This document shows, one piece after another, positions 42,054 through 54,834 of a DNA stretch of 64,000 nucleotides. A program made the position numbers and the translations under genes. Under the pieces are notes generated by a model. That model ran no database searches. It worked only from the letters and a program-made list of their open reading frames with translations, and was not told the origin of the DNA. The stretch comes from Pseudomonas mosselii (GTDB lineage Bacteria; Pseudomonadota; Gammaproteobacteria; Pseudomonadales; Pseudomonadaceae): NCBI RefSeq assembly GCF_005796105.1, contig NZ_VAUO01000009.1, forward strand, positions 1-64,000, read 5' to 3'. Numbering within the stretch: the stretch's first letter is position 1; each line of letters opens with the position of its first letter.

Positions 42054-44207
42054 ATGAGCCCGCGCACCCCGAAAAAAACCCGATCCGTCGCCCCATCGCG
42101 CATCCGTGAAGGGCTGCCGTTCCCGCTTGGCGCCACCTGGGACGGCCTGGGGGTCAACTTTGCCCTGTTCTCGGCCAATGCCACCAAGGTTGAGCTGTGC
42201 GTGTTCGACTCCACCGGCGAGCATGAACTCGAACGTATCGAGCTGCCCGAGTACACCGATGAGATCTACCACGGCTACCTGCCCGACGCCCACCCTGGCC
42301 TGATCTATGGTTACCGCGTGCACGGTCCGTACGAGCCGCGTAACGGCCATCGTTTCAACCCTAACAAGCTGTTGATCGACCCGTATGCCAAACAACTGGT
42401 CGGCAGCCTGAAATGGTCCGAGGCGCTGTTCGGCTACACCATCGGCCACCCGGACGACGACCTGTCGTTCGACGAGCGCGACAGTGCGCCATTCGTGCCC
42501 AAGTGCAAGGTCATCGACCCCGCCTTCACCTGGGGCCGCGATCAGCGGGTCTCGGTCCCATGGGAGCGCACTATCCTCTACGAGGCCCACACCCGTGGCA
42601 TCAGCATGCGCCACCCTGCGGTGCCCGAGCACCTGCGCGGCACGTTCGCAGGGCTGGCCAACGATGAACTGCTGGGGCATATCAAGGCGCTTGGGGTGTC
42701 GAGCATCGAGCTGTTGCCGATCCATGCGTTCGTCAACGATCAGCACCTGCTGGACAAAGGCCTGAACAACTATTGGGGCTACAACAGCATCGCCTTCTTC
42801 GCCCCGCACCCGCGCTACCTGGCCAGCGGCAAGATCGCCGAGTTCAAGGAGATGGTCGCGCACCTGCACGACGCGGGTCTGGAGGTCATCCTGGACGTGG
42901 TCTACAACCACACCGCCGAGGGTAACGAGCGCGGCCCGACGCTGTCGATGCGCGGTATCGACAACGCCTCCTACTACCGCCTGATGCCCGATGACAAACG
43001 TTACTACATCAACGATTCCGGCACCGGCAACACCCTCGACCTGAGCCACCCTTGCGTGCTGCAACTGGTCACCGACTCGCTGCGTTACTGGGCAGGCGAG
43101 ATGCACGTGGACGGGTTCCGCTTCGACCTGGCGACCATTCTGGGTCGTTACCACGACGGCTACAGCGAACGTCATGGTTTTCTCGTGGCCTGCCGGCAAG
43201 ACCCCATGCTCAGCCAGGTCAAGCTGATCGCCGAACCCTGGGACTGTGGCCCTGGCGGCTACCAGGTGGGCAACTTCGCCCCCGGCTGGGCGGAGTGGAA
43301 CGACCGCTTCCGCGACACCGTGCGCAGCTTCTGGAAAGGCGACGAAGGCATGCTCGCCGATTTTGCCGCACGCATCACCGCCTCGGGCGACCTGTTCAAC
43401 AATCGCGGCCGACGCCCCTACGCCTCGGTCAACTTCGTCACTGCACACGACGGTTTCACCCTGCGCGACCTGGTTTCGTACAACGACAAGCACAACGAAG
43501 ACAACGACGAGAACAACCAGGACGGCACCAACAACAACCTGTCGTGGAACTGCGGCGCCGAGGGCCCCACGGACGATCCTGAGATCAACGCCCTGCGCAT
43601 GCGCCAGATGCGCAATTTCTTCGCCACCCTGCTGTTCTCCCAAGGCACGCCGATGATGGTGGCCGGCGATGAATTCAGCCGCACACAGCACGGCAACAAC
43701 AACGCCTACTGCCAGGACAGCGAGATCGGTTGGGTGAACTGGGACCTGGACGAGGATGGCAAGCAGCTGCTGGCGTTCGTCAAGCGCCTGATCCAGCTGC
43801 GCCTGTCCTACCCGATCCTGCGCCGTTCGCGCTTTCTGGTGGGCGACTACAACGAGGCGATCGGCGTCAAGGACGTCACCTGGCTGGCCCCGGATGGCCG
43901 CGAGATGAGCGTTGAGCAATGGGAAGATCCCCATGGCCGTTGCCTGGGCATGCTCATGGATGGCCGCGCCCAGGAAAGCGGCATCGCCCGCCCCGGCGCA
44001 GAATCGACCTTGTTGCTGATCGTCAATGCTCACCATGACAAGGTGCCGTTCACGCTGCCGACGGTGCCGGAAGGAACCCACTGGAACTGCCTGGCCGACA
44101 CCGACCGGCCACAGCTGCGCAAAGCCCAGCATTTGCCGTTCGACACGGTGTTCGAGGTGCAGGGACGCTCGTTGCTGTTGCTGGCCTTGCAGCGCGAAGA
44201 AGACTGA
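42054..44207 (+). CDS. glgX: glycogen debranching enzyme (isoamylase type)
   Basis: GH13 subfamily enzyme of 717 aa hydrolysing alpha-1,6 branches. An N-terminal CBM48 domain (FPLGATWDGLGVNFALFSAN) precedes the barrel, with nucleophile Asp in GFRFDLATILGR, acid Glu in LIAEPWDCGPGGYQVG and Asp in VTAHDGFTLRDLVSY. The Asn/Asp-rich loop HNEDNDENNQDGTNNN is family-typical. The start at 42054 follows ACGAGGACTGCC. It supplies linear chains to TreY/TreZ and MalQ. Confidence 0.93.
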   Translation: MSPRTPKKTRSVAPSRIREGLPFPLGATWDGLGVNFALFSANATKVELCVFDSTGEHELERIELPEYTDEIYHGYLPDAHPGLIYGYRVHGPYEPRNGHRFNPNKLLIDPYAKQLVGSLKWSEALFGYTIGHPDDDLSFDERDSAPFVPKCKVIDPAFTWGRDQRVSVPWERTILYEAHTRGISMRHPAVPEHLRGTFAGLANDELLGHIKALGVSSIELLPIHAFVNDQHLLDKGLNNYWGYNSIAFFAPHPRYLASGKIAEFKEMVAHLHDAGLEVILDVVYNHTAEGNERGPTLSMRGIDNASYYRLMPDDKRYYINDSGTGNTLDLSHPCVLQLVTDSLRYWAGEMHVDGFRFDLATILGRYHDGYSERHGFLVACRQDPMLSQVKLIAEPWDCGPGGYQVGNFAPGWAEWNDRFRDTVRSFWKGDEGMLADFAARITASGDLFNNRGRRPYASVNFVTAHDGFTLRDLVSYNDKHNEDNDENNQDGTNNNLSWNCGAEGPTDDPEINALRMRQMRNFFATLLFSQGTPMMVAGDEFSRTQHGNNNAYCQDSEIGWVNWDLDEDGKQLLAFVKRLIQLRLSYPILRRSRFLVGDYNEAIGVKDVTWLAPDGREMSVEQWEDPHGRCLGMLMDGRAQESGIARPGAESTLLLIVNAHHDKVPFTLPTVPEGTHWNCLADTDRPQLRKAQHLPFDTVFEVQGRSLLLLALQREED

Positions 44208-44317
44208 ACCTGGCTGGCGCGGGCCGGTCCTAAGCATTACCCAGGATCACCCGCGCGCCTGTGGAAGCGGGGTTACCCGCGCCCACCAGGATCGCGTGAA
44301 CCACGCCAGGAGCCCCC

Positions 44318-45115
44318 GTGAACCCCGAAGCTGGGCATTCAAGTTTCAACCGCGTCAACCAAGCCCCTGCCGTGCGCCGGGTCAAGGTTCTGACGGTTAA
44401 TACCCACAAAGGCTTCACCGCCTTCAACCGGCGCTTCATCCTGCCGGAACTGCGCGAGGCGGTGCGTACCACCCAAGCTGACCTGGTGTTCCTCCAGGAG
44501 GTGCTTGGCAGCCACGATCGCCATGCGGCGCGCTATCCCGGCTGGCCGCAGACGTCGCAGTACGAGTTCCTCGCCGACAGCATGTGGAGCGACTTCGCCT
44601 ACGGGCGCAACGCGGTGTACCCCGACGGCCATCACGGCAATGCCCTGTTGTCCAAATACCCGATCATCGAGCACCGCAACCTCGACGTGTCGATCACCGG
44701 CCCCGAACGCCGGGGGCTGTTGCACTGCGTACTGGAGCTGCCCGGTCAGCGCAATGTGCATGCCATCTGCGTGCACCTGTCGCTGCTGGAAAGCCACCGG
44801 CAAAAACAGCTGCAACTGCTGCGCACACTGCTCGATGCCCTGCCCGCCGAAGACCCTGTGATCATCGCAGGCGATTTCAACGACTGGCAGCTGCATGGCA
44901 ACCGCACCCTGGGTCTGCAACGCGACCTGCATGAAGCGTTCGAACGCCATCAAGGGCGCCTGGCGCGCACCTATCCGGCCCGTTTGCCGCTGCTGCGCCT
45001 GGACCGCATCTATCTGCGCAATGCCAACAGCCATGCACCACGCATTCTCGGCCACAAGCCCTGGACGCACCTGTCGGATCACCTGCCATTGACGGTGGAA
45101 GTGCAGCTGTTGTGA
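44318..45115 (+). CDS. endonuclease/exonuclease/phosphatase family protein
   Basis: Protein of 265 aa with the EEP (DNase I-like) fold, resembling YbhP. Metal and catalytic motifs in order: NTHKGF (about 28-33), VFLQEV (about 56), GHHGNALLSKYPI (about 108), GDFNDW (about 186) and the terminal SDHLPL. In other bacteria such proteins neighbour cardiolipin synthase genes; none is here. It follows glgX after 110 bp containing a degenerate REP half (GTGGAAGCGGGGTTACCCGC, about 44261). Substrate (nucleic acid or phospholipid) unknown. Confidence 0.82.
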   Translation: MNPEAGHSSFNRVNQAPAVRRVKVLTVNTHKGFTAFNRRFILPELREAVRTTQADLVFLQEVLGSHDRHAARYPGWPQTSQYEFLADSMWSDFAYGRNAVYPDGHHGNALLSKYPIIEHRNLDVSITGPERRGLLHCVLELPGQRNVHAICVHLSLLESHRQKQLQLLRTLLDALPAEDPVIIAGDFNDWQLHGNRTLGLQRDLHEAFERHQGRLARTYPARLPLLRLDRIYLRNANSHAPRILGHKPWTHLSDHLPLTVEVQLL

Positions 45116-45178
45116 ACCCAGCTCGGCGTATGCGATGCAACGATTCGGCATAGCGCTCTACGGGCAAATCGCCAATAC

Positions 45179-45221
45179 CGCTATATCAGAAAATAAACTC
45201 ATTGATATCAGTGATATAGCG
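45179..45221 (+). promoter_or_regulatory. AT-rich palindromic region upstream of the autotransporter-barrel gene
   Basis: CGCTATATCA (45179-45188) and TGATATAGCG (45212-45221) are perfect inverted arms 23 bp apart. Between them, TGATATCA at about 45203 makes a direct repeat with TGATATAG. The surrounding 60 bp are far more AT-rich than the genome. It lies in the 350-bp gap 45116-45465 and is likely an operator; the remainder of the gap shows no supported gene. Confidence 0.4.
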
Positions 45222-45465
45222 ACTCCAATACGTTTTTCGCAGGGTTTTCACATCTTCTTGACGCAAGCCCCGACGTCTCCTTAGCTGAACAGAACCAACA
45301 GACGTAAACATGCGTGCCAAGCCCCTCGCGCTCACCTTCGTGCCTGCGCTCGGCGGCTGGCGCACTGGTGTGTGTCGCCCTCTGTTTTGTCGTCAGCCCG
45401 TGACATCAGGCCAGGCCCCAGGCTGTAGCAAGGTCGGGTTGCGCCGACAAGACAGGAGATCCACC

Positions 45466-46542
45466 ATGAAAGCCGCCGTCACTCCCACGCGTTTCGATAC
45501 CCTGTTCTGCGCGGTTTCAACGTCACTGCTGCTCGCCAGCCCATTGGACGTCTTCGCCTTCGAACCGCGAGAGGACGACCCATTCACGCAGGTGTTGGTC
45601 AGCCCTCGCCTAACGTCGCTGTGGCGAGCGCCATCGAATGCCAACGGCCTCAGTCAGGACGCACTGGCAGCGTTCAGCGAGCAGATGAGCGAACGCCACG
45701 GCCTCGGCGTAGCCGACCTGGTGGCCCAGCAATGGGCACAGTACGCTCCGGGCGCGGCGCGCCCTGACGCTCAGGAGCCTGCGCAACACGGGGCGTTTGA
45801 CCCGCAACTGATGATCGCCCCAGACCTATTCGTACGGGAGAGCGCCGCAGGCAATGTGCACCGCGCGGGGATCTTCGTCGGCCACAGCAACCTGCAAAGC
45901 CAATTCACTCGCCTGCGCCCGCTGCTCGGCAACCCGCCGCGTAGCGCGGTGAACCTCAGTGGCGAGAGCCTTGGACTGTACTGGAGCATGACCCATGTCC
46001 AGGGCTGGCACGTGGACGCCGTGGCGATGGGCACGCGCATCGACATCAGCGGGCGTTCCGACAGCGGCCAGCGGCTCGACGACAGTGGCCATGCCATGAC
46101 GTTTTCAGTCGAAGGCGGCTTTCCGATTGGGCTGGGTGGCAACTGGGTGATCGAGCCTCAGGCGCAGTTGATCAACCAGCAGTTCTTCCCTGGCAGCCAG
46201 ACCGAGCGGCAAACCTTGCACGTCTTCGACAACGCGCCAAGCTGGAGTGGCCGGGTCGGCGCCAAGCTGTCGACGCGCTACGAAGTCCGCGGCATGCCGA
46301 TCGAACCCTACGTGCGCACCAGCCTGTGGTACGACTTCAGCAACTACGAAACGGTCAAGCTCGATCAGGTGGACAAGATATCCAGCTCGCGCAGCTCGGC
46401 CACCGTGGAACTCGGGCTGGGGCTGGTGGCGCGGGTGACGTCGAACGTGGCGCTGTTCGTGAGTGCCGACTACAGCAGCGACGTGGATGACAATGACCTC
46501 AATGGGCTGATCGGCAGCCTGGGCGTGAGGATGCGTTGGTAG
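45466..46542 (+). CDS. autotransporter outer-membrane beta-barrel protein without passenger
   Basis: Protein of 358 aa. A signal peptide spans about 1-31, ending LDVFA. After a linker of about 90 residues comes an autotransporter-type 12-strand barrel: RAGIFVGHSNLQSQF, alternating strands such as YWSMTHVQGWHVDAVAMGTR, and the terminal strand GLIGSLGVRMRW ending in an aromatic residue. Classical autotransporters carry a passenger of hundreds of residues; here only the barrel and a short N-terminal part remain. The start at 45466 follows CAGGAGATCCACC; an upstream in-frame ATG at 45310 lacks a signal peptide. It sits between the two glg/tre arms. Role unknown. Confidence 0.75.
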   Translation: MKAAVTPTRFDTLFCAVSTSLLLASPLDVFAFEPREDDPFTQVLVSPRLTSLWRAPSNANGLSQDALAAFSEQMSERHGLGVADLVAQQWAQYAPGAARPDAQEPAQHGAFDPQLMIAPDLFVRESAAGNVHRAGIFVGHSNLQSQFTRLRPLLGNPPRSAVNLSGESLGLYWSMTHVQGWHVDAVAMGTRIDISGRSDSGQRLDDSGHAMTFSVEGGFPIGLGGNWVIEPQAQLINQQFFPGSQTERQTLHVFDNAPSWSGRVGAKLSTRYEVRGMPIEPYVRTSLWYDFSNYETVKLDQVDKISSSRSSATVELGLGLVARVTSNVALFVSADYSSDVDDNDLNGLIGSLGVRMRW

Positions 46543-46658
46543 CGTCAACCTTGCCTGGGGTGCTGCCCAACGGAGCCTGGCTCGGCGCCTAAGGGCGCCG
46601 GCCAAACGCCTTCACGCCGGCCTCTCGCTGCCAGGCCGACTGCCTGCGCGCGGCGGCA

Positions 46659-48869
46659 TCAGGCTGGTTTCATCAGCAATACCCCAAGCGGCGGCAGGTT
46701 CAACGACAGCGACACCGGCTGTCCGTGGCTGGCGATAGGGTCGCTGGCCACCGCGCCCAGGTTGCCCACGTTGGACCCGGCATACTGCTCGGCGTCACTG
46801 TTGAGCAGCTCTTGCCACTGCTCGCCGAACGGCACACCAATGCGATAGCCGGTGCGCGGCACCGGGGTGAAGTTCGCTACCACCAACACCGGCTCGCCCT
46901 GACGGCTCCAGCGCAGCCAGGCGTACACGCTGTTGTGCGTGTCATCGCCGATGAGCCACTGGAAACCTTGGGGCTGGCAATCCTGCTCGTGCAGGGCCGG
47001 CAGGTCGCGGTACAACCGGTTCAGATCGGACACCAACTGCCGCACGCCCTGGTGCTCGGAATACTGCAACAGGTACCAGTCCAGTTGGTGATCATGGTTC
47101 CACTCGCGCCACTGGCCGAACTCGCAGCCCATGAACAGCAGCTTCTTGCCGGGGTAGGCCCACATGAACGTGAGGTAGGCGCGCAGATTGGCGAACTTCT
47201 GCCAGCGATCGCCGGGCATCTTGTCGATCAGCGAGTGCTTGCCATGCACTACCTCATCGTGAGAAATGGGCAGGATGAAGTGCTCGGAATACGCGTAGAT
47301 CAGCCCGAAACTCATCTCTTTGTGATGGTAGCCACGGTGGACCGGATCATTCTGGATGTAGTGCAGGGTGTCGTGCATCCAACCCATGTTCCACTTGTAG
47401 GCAAAGCCCAGGCCACCTTGCTGGGTCGGCAGGCTGACGCCGGGCCAGGCCGTGGACTCCTCGGCGATGATCAACGCGCCGGGTGCCTCGACCGCTGCCA
47501 CACCGTTAAGGTGACGGATGAAGTCGATGGCTTCGAGGTTTTCACGCCCGCCGTGGCGGTTGGGCACCCACTCGCCGGCCTTGCGCGAATAGTCACGGTA
47601 GAGCATCGACGCCACGGCATCGACGCGCAGTCCATCGATGTGGAAATGCTTGAGCCAGTGCAGCGCCGACGCCAGCATGAAGCCGCGCACCTCGTTGCGC
47701 CCCAGGTTGTAGATGAGCGTGTTCCAATCCTGGTGGAAGCCTTCCAGGGGGTTCTCATACTCGTAGAGGGCGGTGCCATCGAAACGCGCCAGGCCGTGTT
47801 CGTCGGTGGGGAAATGCGCCGGGACCCAGTCCAGGATCACGCCGATGCCGCCTTGGTGGCAGGCATCGATGAAGTAGGCAAAGTCCTCGGCGCTGCCATA
47901 GCGCGAGGTGGGCGCGAACATCGACAGTGGCTGGTAGCCCCAGGAGCCGCCAAAGGGATGCTCCATGATCGGCATCAGCTCGATATGGGTGAAGCCCAGT
48001 TGCTGCACGTACGGCACCAGGCGCTCGGCCAGCTCACGCCAGTTGTAGAAACGCGCGACCTCGCCGGCATCGTCCACCTCGCAGCGCCAGGAGCCGGCGT
48101 GCAGCTCGTAGATCGACAGCGGTGCGCTGTAGGCATGACGTTGTGCGCGCTCAGCCATCCACTGCCGATCGCCCCACTCGTGGGCCAGGGAGCCAGCGAC
48201 CTTCGAGGCCGTGCTGGGGGGCAGCTCGGTGGCCCGCGCCAATGGATCGGCCTTGAGCGGCAGCACGCCGGCCTGGCCGAGCACTTCGTACTTGTAGGTT
48301 TCGCCGACGCCGAGCCTGGGGATGAACAGCTCCCACACCCCGGCACCGTGGCGCAGGCGCATGGGGTGGCGGCGACCGTCCCAATTGTTGAAGTCGCCCA
48401 CCACCGAGACACGCCGTGCGTTCGGCGCCCAGACCGAGAAGCACACTCCGTCGACACCCTCGACCTGCATGGGCTGAGCGCCGAAGCGGCTGGAGAGATC
48501 GCGGTGATTGCCCTCGGCGAACAGGTACATGTCCATCTCGCCCAATTGCGGACCGAAGCTGTAAGGGTCCTCGGTGACCTGCTCGCCACTGGCCCAGCCG
48601 ATGTGCAGCAGGTACGGCTGGTCGTATTCCAGGTGCGCGGTGAACATACCTGGGACACTCGCTTGACGCATGTCGGCCAGGACGCGCCCGTCGTCACGGG
48701 CCAAGATCCGTACATGCAGGGCGTTGGGCAGGAATGACCGAATCCACAGGCCGCCTGCACCATCAGGGTGCGGCCCAAGTACGGCAAACGGGTCGGCGTG
48801 CTCGGCGCGGGCCAGGGCATCCAGGTCCCGTTGCCGAAGGCCGCCAGTGTCACGCGTGGTTGCATTCAT
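46659..48869 (-). CDS. glgB: 1,4-alpha-glucan branching enzyme
   Basis: GH13 enzyme of 736 aa forming alpha-1,6 branches. Two N-terminal carbohydrate-binding modules (about 1-105 and 125-215, the latter with CFSVWAPNARRVSVVGDFNNWDG in two parts) are followed by the barrel: nucleophile Asp in LRVDAVASMLYRD, acid Glu in IIAEESTAWPGVS, Asp in LPISHDEVVHGKHSL. It is third in the minus-strand operon after glgE and treS, 166 bp from treS. In the GlgE pathway it branches the maltose-1-phosphate-derived glucan. Confidence 0.94.
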   Translation of the reverse strand: MNATTRDTGGLRQRDLDALARAEHADPFAVLGPHPDGAGGLWIRSFLPNALHVRILARDDGRVLADMRQASVPGMFTAHLEYDQPYLLHIGWASGEQVTEDPYSFGPQLGEMDMYLFAEGNHRDLSSRFGAQPMQVEGVDGVCFSVWAPNARRVSVVGDFNNWDGRRHPMRLRHGAGVWELFIPRLGVGETYKYEVLGQAGVLPLKADPLARATELPPSTASKVAGSLAHEWGDRQWMAERAQRHAYSAPLSIYELHAGSWRCEVDDAGEVARFYNWRELAERLVPYVQQLGFTHIELMPIMEHPFGGSWGYQPLSMFAPTSRYGSAEDFAYFIDACHQGGIGVILDWVPAHFPTDEHGLARFDGTALYEYENPLEGFHQDWNTLIYNLGRNEVRGFMLASALHWLKHFHIDGLRVDAVASMLYRDYSRKAGEWVPNRHGGRENLEAIDFIRHLNGVAAVEAPGALIIAEESTAWPGVSLPTQQGGLGFAYKWNMGWMHDTLHYIQNDPVHRGYHHKEMSFGLIYAYSEHFILPISHDEVVHGKHSLIDKMPGDRWQKFANLRAYLTFMWAYPGKKLLFMGCEFGQWREWNHDHQLDWYLLQYSEHQGVRQLVSDLNRLYRDLPALHEQDCQPQGFQWLIGDDTHNSVYAWLRWSRQGEPVLVVANFTPVPRTGYRIGVPFGEQWQELLNSDAEQYAGSNVGNLGAVASDPIASHGQPVSLSLNLPPLGVLLMKPA

Positions 48870-48922
48870 CTTACTGCCCCTTCCATGAATATATGAACGG
48901 CTTCGCTGCCCTCAGGCAGCGT

Positions 48923-48979
48923 TGTGGGAGCGAGCTGGGCGTAGCGCCAGCCCACCGCGAACACCGGCACAGCCAGTGT
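48923..48979. repeat. degenerate REP unit between treS and glgB
   Basis: TGTGGGAGCGAGCTGGGCGT and CACCGCGAACACCGGCACAG match the start and the following part of the REP core, with an insertion between. No complete facing unit is present. Confidence 0.5.
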
Positions 48980-49035
48980 GATGCAACGCATTGCCTGCCG
49001 CGCGCACAGCCAACGCCAATCGTCTGTCGAGAGGC

Positions 49036-52353
<3,318 letters not shown>

Positions 52354-52392
52354 GTACGACTCCTTTGATTTTCCGGTTCGGTACGCTCCCAG

Positions 52393-52503
52393 TAGGAGCG
52401 GCCTTGTGTCGCGAAAGGGGCGCGCAGCGGCCCCGGGATCTAAGCGACATGACACATTGCTGGGGCTGCTTCGCTGCCCATTCGCGACGCAAGGCCGCTC
52501 CTG
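52393..52503. repeat. REP inverted pair between glgE and treS
   Basis: GTAGGAGCGGCCTTGTGTCG and GCAAGGCCGCTCCTGC are facing arms around about 60 bp with inner complementary blocks. It lies between the glgE stop and the treS start inside one operon and could tune relative mRNA stability. Confidence 0.8.
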
Positions 52504-52509
52504 CATCAG

Positions 52510-54528
52510 TCAGTGGTGCTTGCTAATGCGCCAGATCCCGAACGGTTGGTGCCAGGGTTCGATGCGCATCCATTGGGTCTTGCCATGCCAGGTCCAGCGA
52601 TGGCCATTCATCAGGTCTTCGCCTTGGGTATCGGCATTGTCGTCCAACCCCAGTTCCCACAACGGCAGCTCGAAGCTGGCCTCCTGGGCATTGAACGGAT
52701 CGAGGCTGATGGCTACCAGGATGAAGTTGTCGCGCTCGGGGGTGCGCTTGGCGAAATACACGATCTGGTCGTTCCAACAGTTCAGGAACACCACCCCCAA
52801 GTGCGTTTGCAAGGCGCGGTTGTCGCGGCGGATGCGGTTGAGCTGGGCGATCTCGGCAACGATGTTGCCGGGCGCGGTGTAGTCGCGTGGGCGAATTTCG
52901 TACTTCTCCGAATCCAGGTACTCCTCCTTGCCTGGCAGCGCTTCGCTCTCGCACAACTCGAAACCCGAATACATCCCCCACAGCCCCGAACCCATGCTCG
53001 CCAGGGCGGCGCGGATGAGAAACCCGGCACGGCCACAGGTGTGCAGAAAATACGGGTTGATGTCGGGGGTGTTGACGAAGAAGTTGGGCCGGTAGCACAG
53101 GCTCCAGGGCGGCTGGTTGAGCGTTTCGAAGTACTCGCGCAGCTCCTGCTTGGTGTTGCGCCAGGTGAAGTAGGTGTAGCTCTGCGCATAGCCGACCTTG
53201 CCCAGGCGCGCCATCATCGCTGGCCGGGTGAAGGCCTCGGCGAGAAACACCACCTCGGGGTACTGGCTACGCACATTGGCGATCAGCCATTGCCAGAACG
53301 GCAGCGGCTTGGTGTGCGGATTGTCGACGCGGAAGGTCTTGACCCCCTCCTCCACCCAGCCAACCACCACGTCGCGCAGCGCTAGCCACAGGCTTGGCAC
53401 TGCGTCGGGGGCATAGAAATCGACATTGACGATGTCCTGATATTTCTTCGGCGGGTTCTCGGCGTAGCGGATCGTGCCGTCGGGACGCCAGCTGAACCAG
53501 CCGGGGTGTTGCTTGAGCCAGGGATGGTCCTGAGAGCACTGGATGGCAAAGTCCAGGGCGATTTCCAGGCCATGCTCGGCGGCAGCGGCCACCAGGCGGC
53601 GGAAGTCCGCGTGACTGCCCAGTTGCGGATGGATGGCCTCGTGCCCGCCCTCGGGACTACCGATGGCGTAGGGACTGCCGGGGTCGCCCGGTTGAGCCTG
53701 CAATGCATTGTTGCGGCCTTTGCGGTGCTGCATGCCAATGGGGTGGATGGGCGGGAAGTACAGCACATCGAAGCCCATGTCACGGATCATCGGCAGGCGC
53801 TGGTGCACGTCGTCAAAGGTGCCGTGGCGCTCCGGCGAATCGGTGCACGAGCGCGGGAACAACTCGTACCAGCTGGCGAACTGCGCCGCTTCCCGGTCCA
53901 CATCCAGAGGGAACTCGCGGCTGCGGGTCAGGTAACTGCGGTGTTCGGCTTCGCTCATCAGGCGTGCGGTGTCGGGGTTGAGCAGTTGGGCCACCTGATC
54001 GTGCACCGACAGGCTCGGCAAGCGCTGTTGCAACTCCAGCAACTGCTCGCTGAGCAGGCCTTCGCTGCGCTCGACGCCTTTGCCCAGCATCAACCGACCT
54101 TCCTCCAGCTCCAGCTGTATATCCTGGCCAGCGGCGTATTTCTTCTCCAGGTCGTAGGCATAGGTGGCGAACGGGTCGATCCAGGCCTGGAGGCTGAACA
54201 GGTGCAGGCCCAGTTCGTTGGGGCTGAATTCGGCCAGCCACAGGTCGTTGCCCGGTGACTGCATCGGTATGGTGTGCCAGCGCCGACTGTGGGCCTGGCG
54301 CCAGTACAGCATCACCGCCATGCGGTCGTGGCCGTCGCTGTAGACCTTGGCGCTCACCGCTACGCGTTGCCCGCGCACGGCCTTGGCAGCGAAGGCACCA
54401 CCGTCCAGCTGCGGGCTGACGTCCTCGATCACGATACGCGGGGCCAGCAATGCCTGGGAGAGGCTGATGGCCTGGTCCGGGTGATCGCCTGCCAAGGGCA
54501 CGCTTTCGAAAGGCTCGTTACCTGACAT
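52510..54528 (-). CDS. glgE: alpha-1,4-glucan--maltose-1-phosphate maltosyltransferase
   Basis: GH13_3 enzyme of 672 aa that adds maltose from maltose-1-phosphate to alpha-glucan. Predicted nucleophile Asp402 (KTFRVDNPHTKPLPFW), acid Glu431 (VVFLAEAFTRP) and third Asp489 (NTPDINP). The N-terminal sandwich (about 25-125) and alpha-helical insertion match GlgE proteins. The start at 54528 follows GGAGCGAGTGCG; an earlier Met at 54582 is possible but falls across the candidate promoter. First gene of glgE-treS-glgB. Confidence 0.94.
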   Translation of the reverse strand: MSGNEPFESVPLAGDHPDQAISLSQALLAPRIVIEDVSPQLDGGAFAAKAVRGQRVAVSAKVYSDGHDRMAVMLYWRQAHSRRWHTIPMQSPGNDLWLAEFSPNELGLHLFSLQAWIDPFATYAYDLEKKYAAGQDIQLELEEGRLMLGKGVERSEGLLSEQLLELQQRLPSLSVHDQVAQLLNPDTARLMSEAEHRSYLTRSREFPLDVDREAAQFASWYELFPRSCTDSPERHGTFDDVHQRLPMIRDMGFDVLYFPPIHPIGMQHRKGRNNALQAQPGDPGSPYAIGSPEGGHEAIHPQLGSHADFRRLVAAAAEHGLEIALDFAIQCSQDHPWLKQHPGWFSWRPDGTIRYAENPPKKYQDIVNVDFYAPDAVPSLWLALRDVVVGWVEEGVKTFRVDNPHTKPLPFWQWLIANVRSQYPEVVFLAEAFTRPAMMARLGKVGYAQSYTYFTWRNTKQELREYFETLNQPPWSLCYRPNFFVNTPDINPYFLHTCGRAGFLIRAALASMGSGLWGMYSGFELCESEALPGKEEYLDSEKYEIRPRDYTAPGNIVAEIAQLNRIRRDNRALQTHLGVVFLNCWNDQIVYFAKRTPERDNFILVAISLDPFNAQEASFELPLWELGLDDNADTQGEDLMNGHRWTWHGKTQWMRIEPWHQPFGIWRISKHH

Positions 54529-54563
54529 CGCACTCGCTCCGTTGAGATTGTGGCGGTAAGGGT

Positions 54564-54590
54564 TCAGAGCCGTGTCACGCACGTGGGTTC
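54564..54590 (-). promoter_or_regulatory. candidate AlgU (sigma-22) promoter for the glgE operon
   Basis: On the minus strand GAACCC (54590-54585), a 16-bp spacer and TCTGA (54568-54564) closely match AlgU promoters (GAACTT-N16/17-TCTGA). The predicted transcription start is about 30 bp before the glgE ATG. Confidence 0.55.
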
Positions 54591-54666
54591 AAAAAAATGA
54601 GCGAATGGCGCAACGCGCAGGTCCAAGCCTGCAACGCCGCTTCATCCACCACGCGAGGTCAGGCCC

Positions 54667-54834
54667 ATGAGTATTCCCATTCCACCGGAAACGCCCGATC
54701 CAAATATCGACGACCCGGCGCTGCCACCGCCGGTGCCCGAAGAAGAGCCGGACGAGTTGCCGATCGAGCCGAGTACACCGCCCACGGTAGGCGATCCGCC
54801 GAGCGAGGCGCCGCCGGTGAGAGGTAGAGCATAG
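54667..54834 (+). CDS. small acidic proline-rich protein, 55 aa
   Basis: Short ORF reading MSIPIPPETPDPNIDDPALP and continuing with PPVPEEEPDELPIEPSTPP to a basic end VRGRA. About one third of residues are Pro and one quarter Asp/Glu, with no hydrophobic core, so it should be disordered. GAGGTCAGGCCC lies upstream as a weak Shine-Dalgarno. It is divergent from glgE. No family recognised. The opposite strand is also open, but its product looks like a shadow. Confidence 0.55.
   Translation: MSIPIPPETPDPNIDDPALPPPVPEEEPDELPIEPSTPPTVGDPPSEAPPVRGRA

Noticed and set aside
41655..44237. Minus-strand frame of about 860 codons opposite DUF2934-glgX
   Set aside because: GC-bias shadow of glgX; no Shine-Dalgarno, no recognisable domain, low-complexity Val/Gly/Gln-rich product.
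46725..48737. Plus-strand frame of about 670 codons opposite glgB
   Set aside because: Antisense of a fully motif-bearing branching enzyme; no independent coding evidence.
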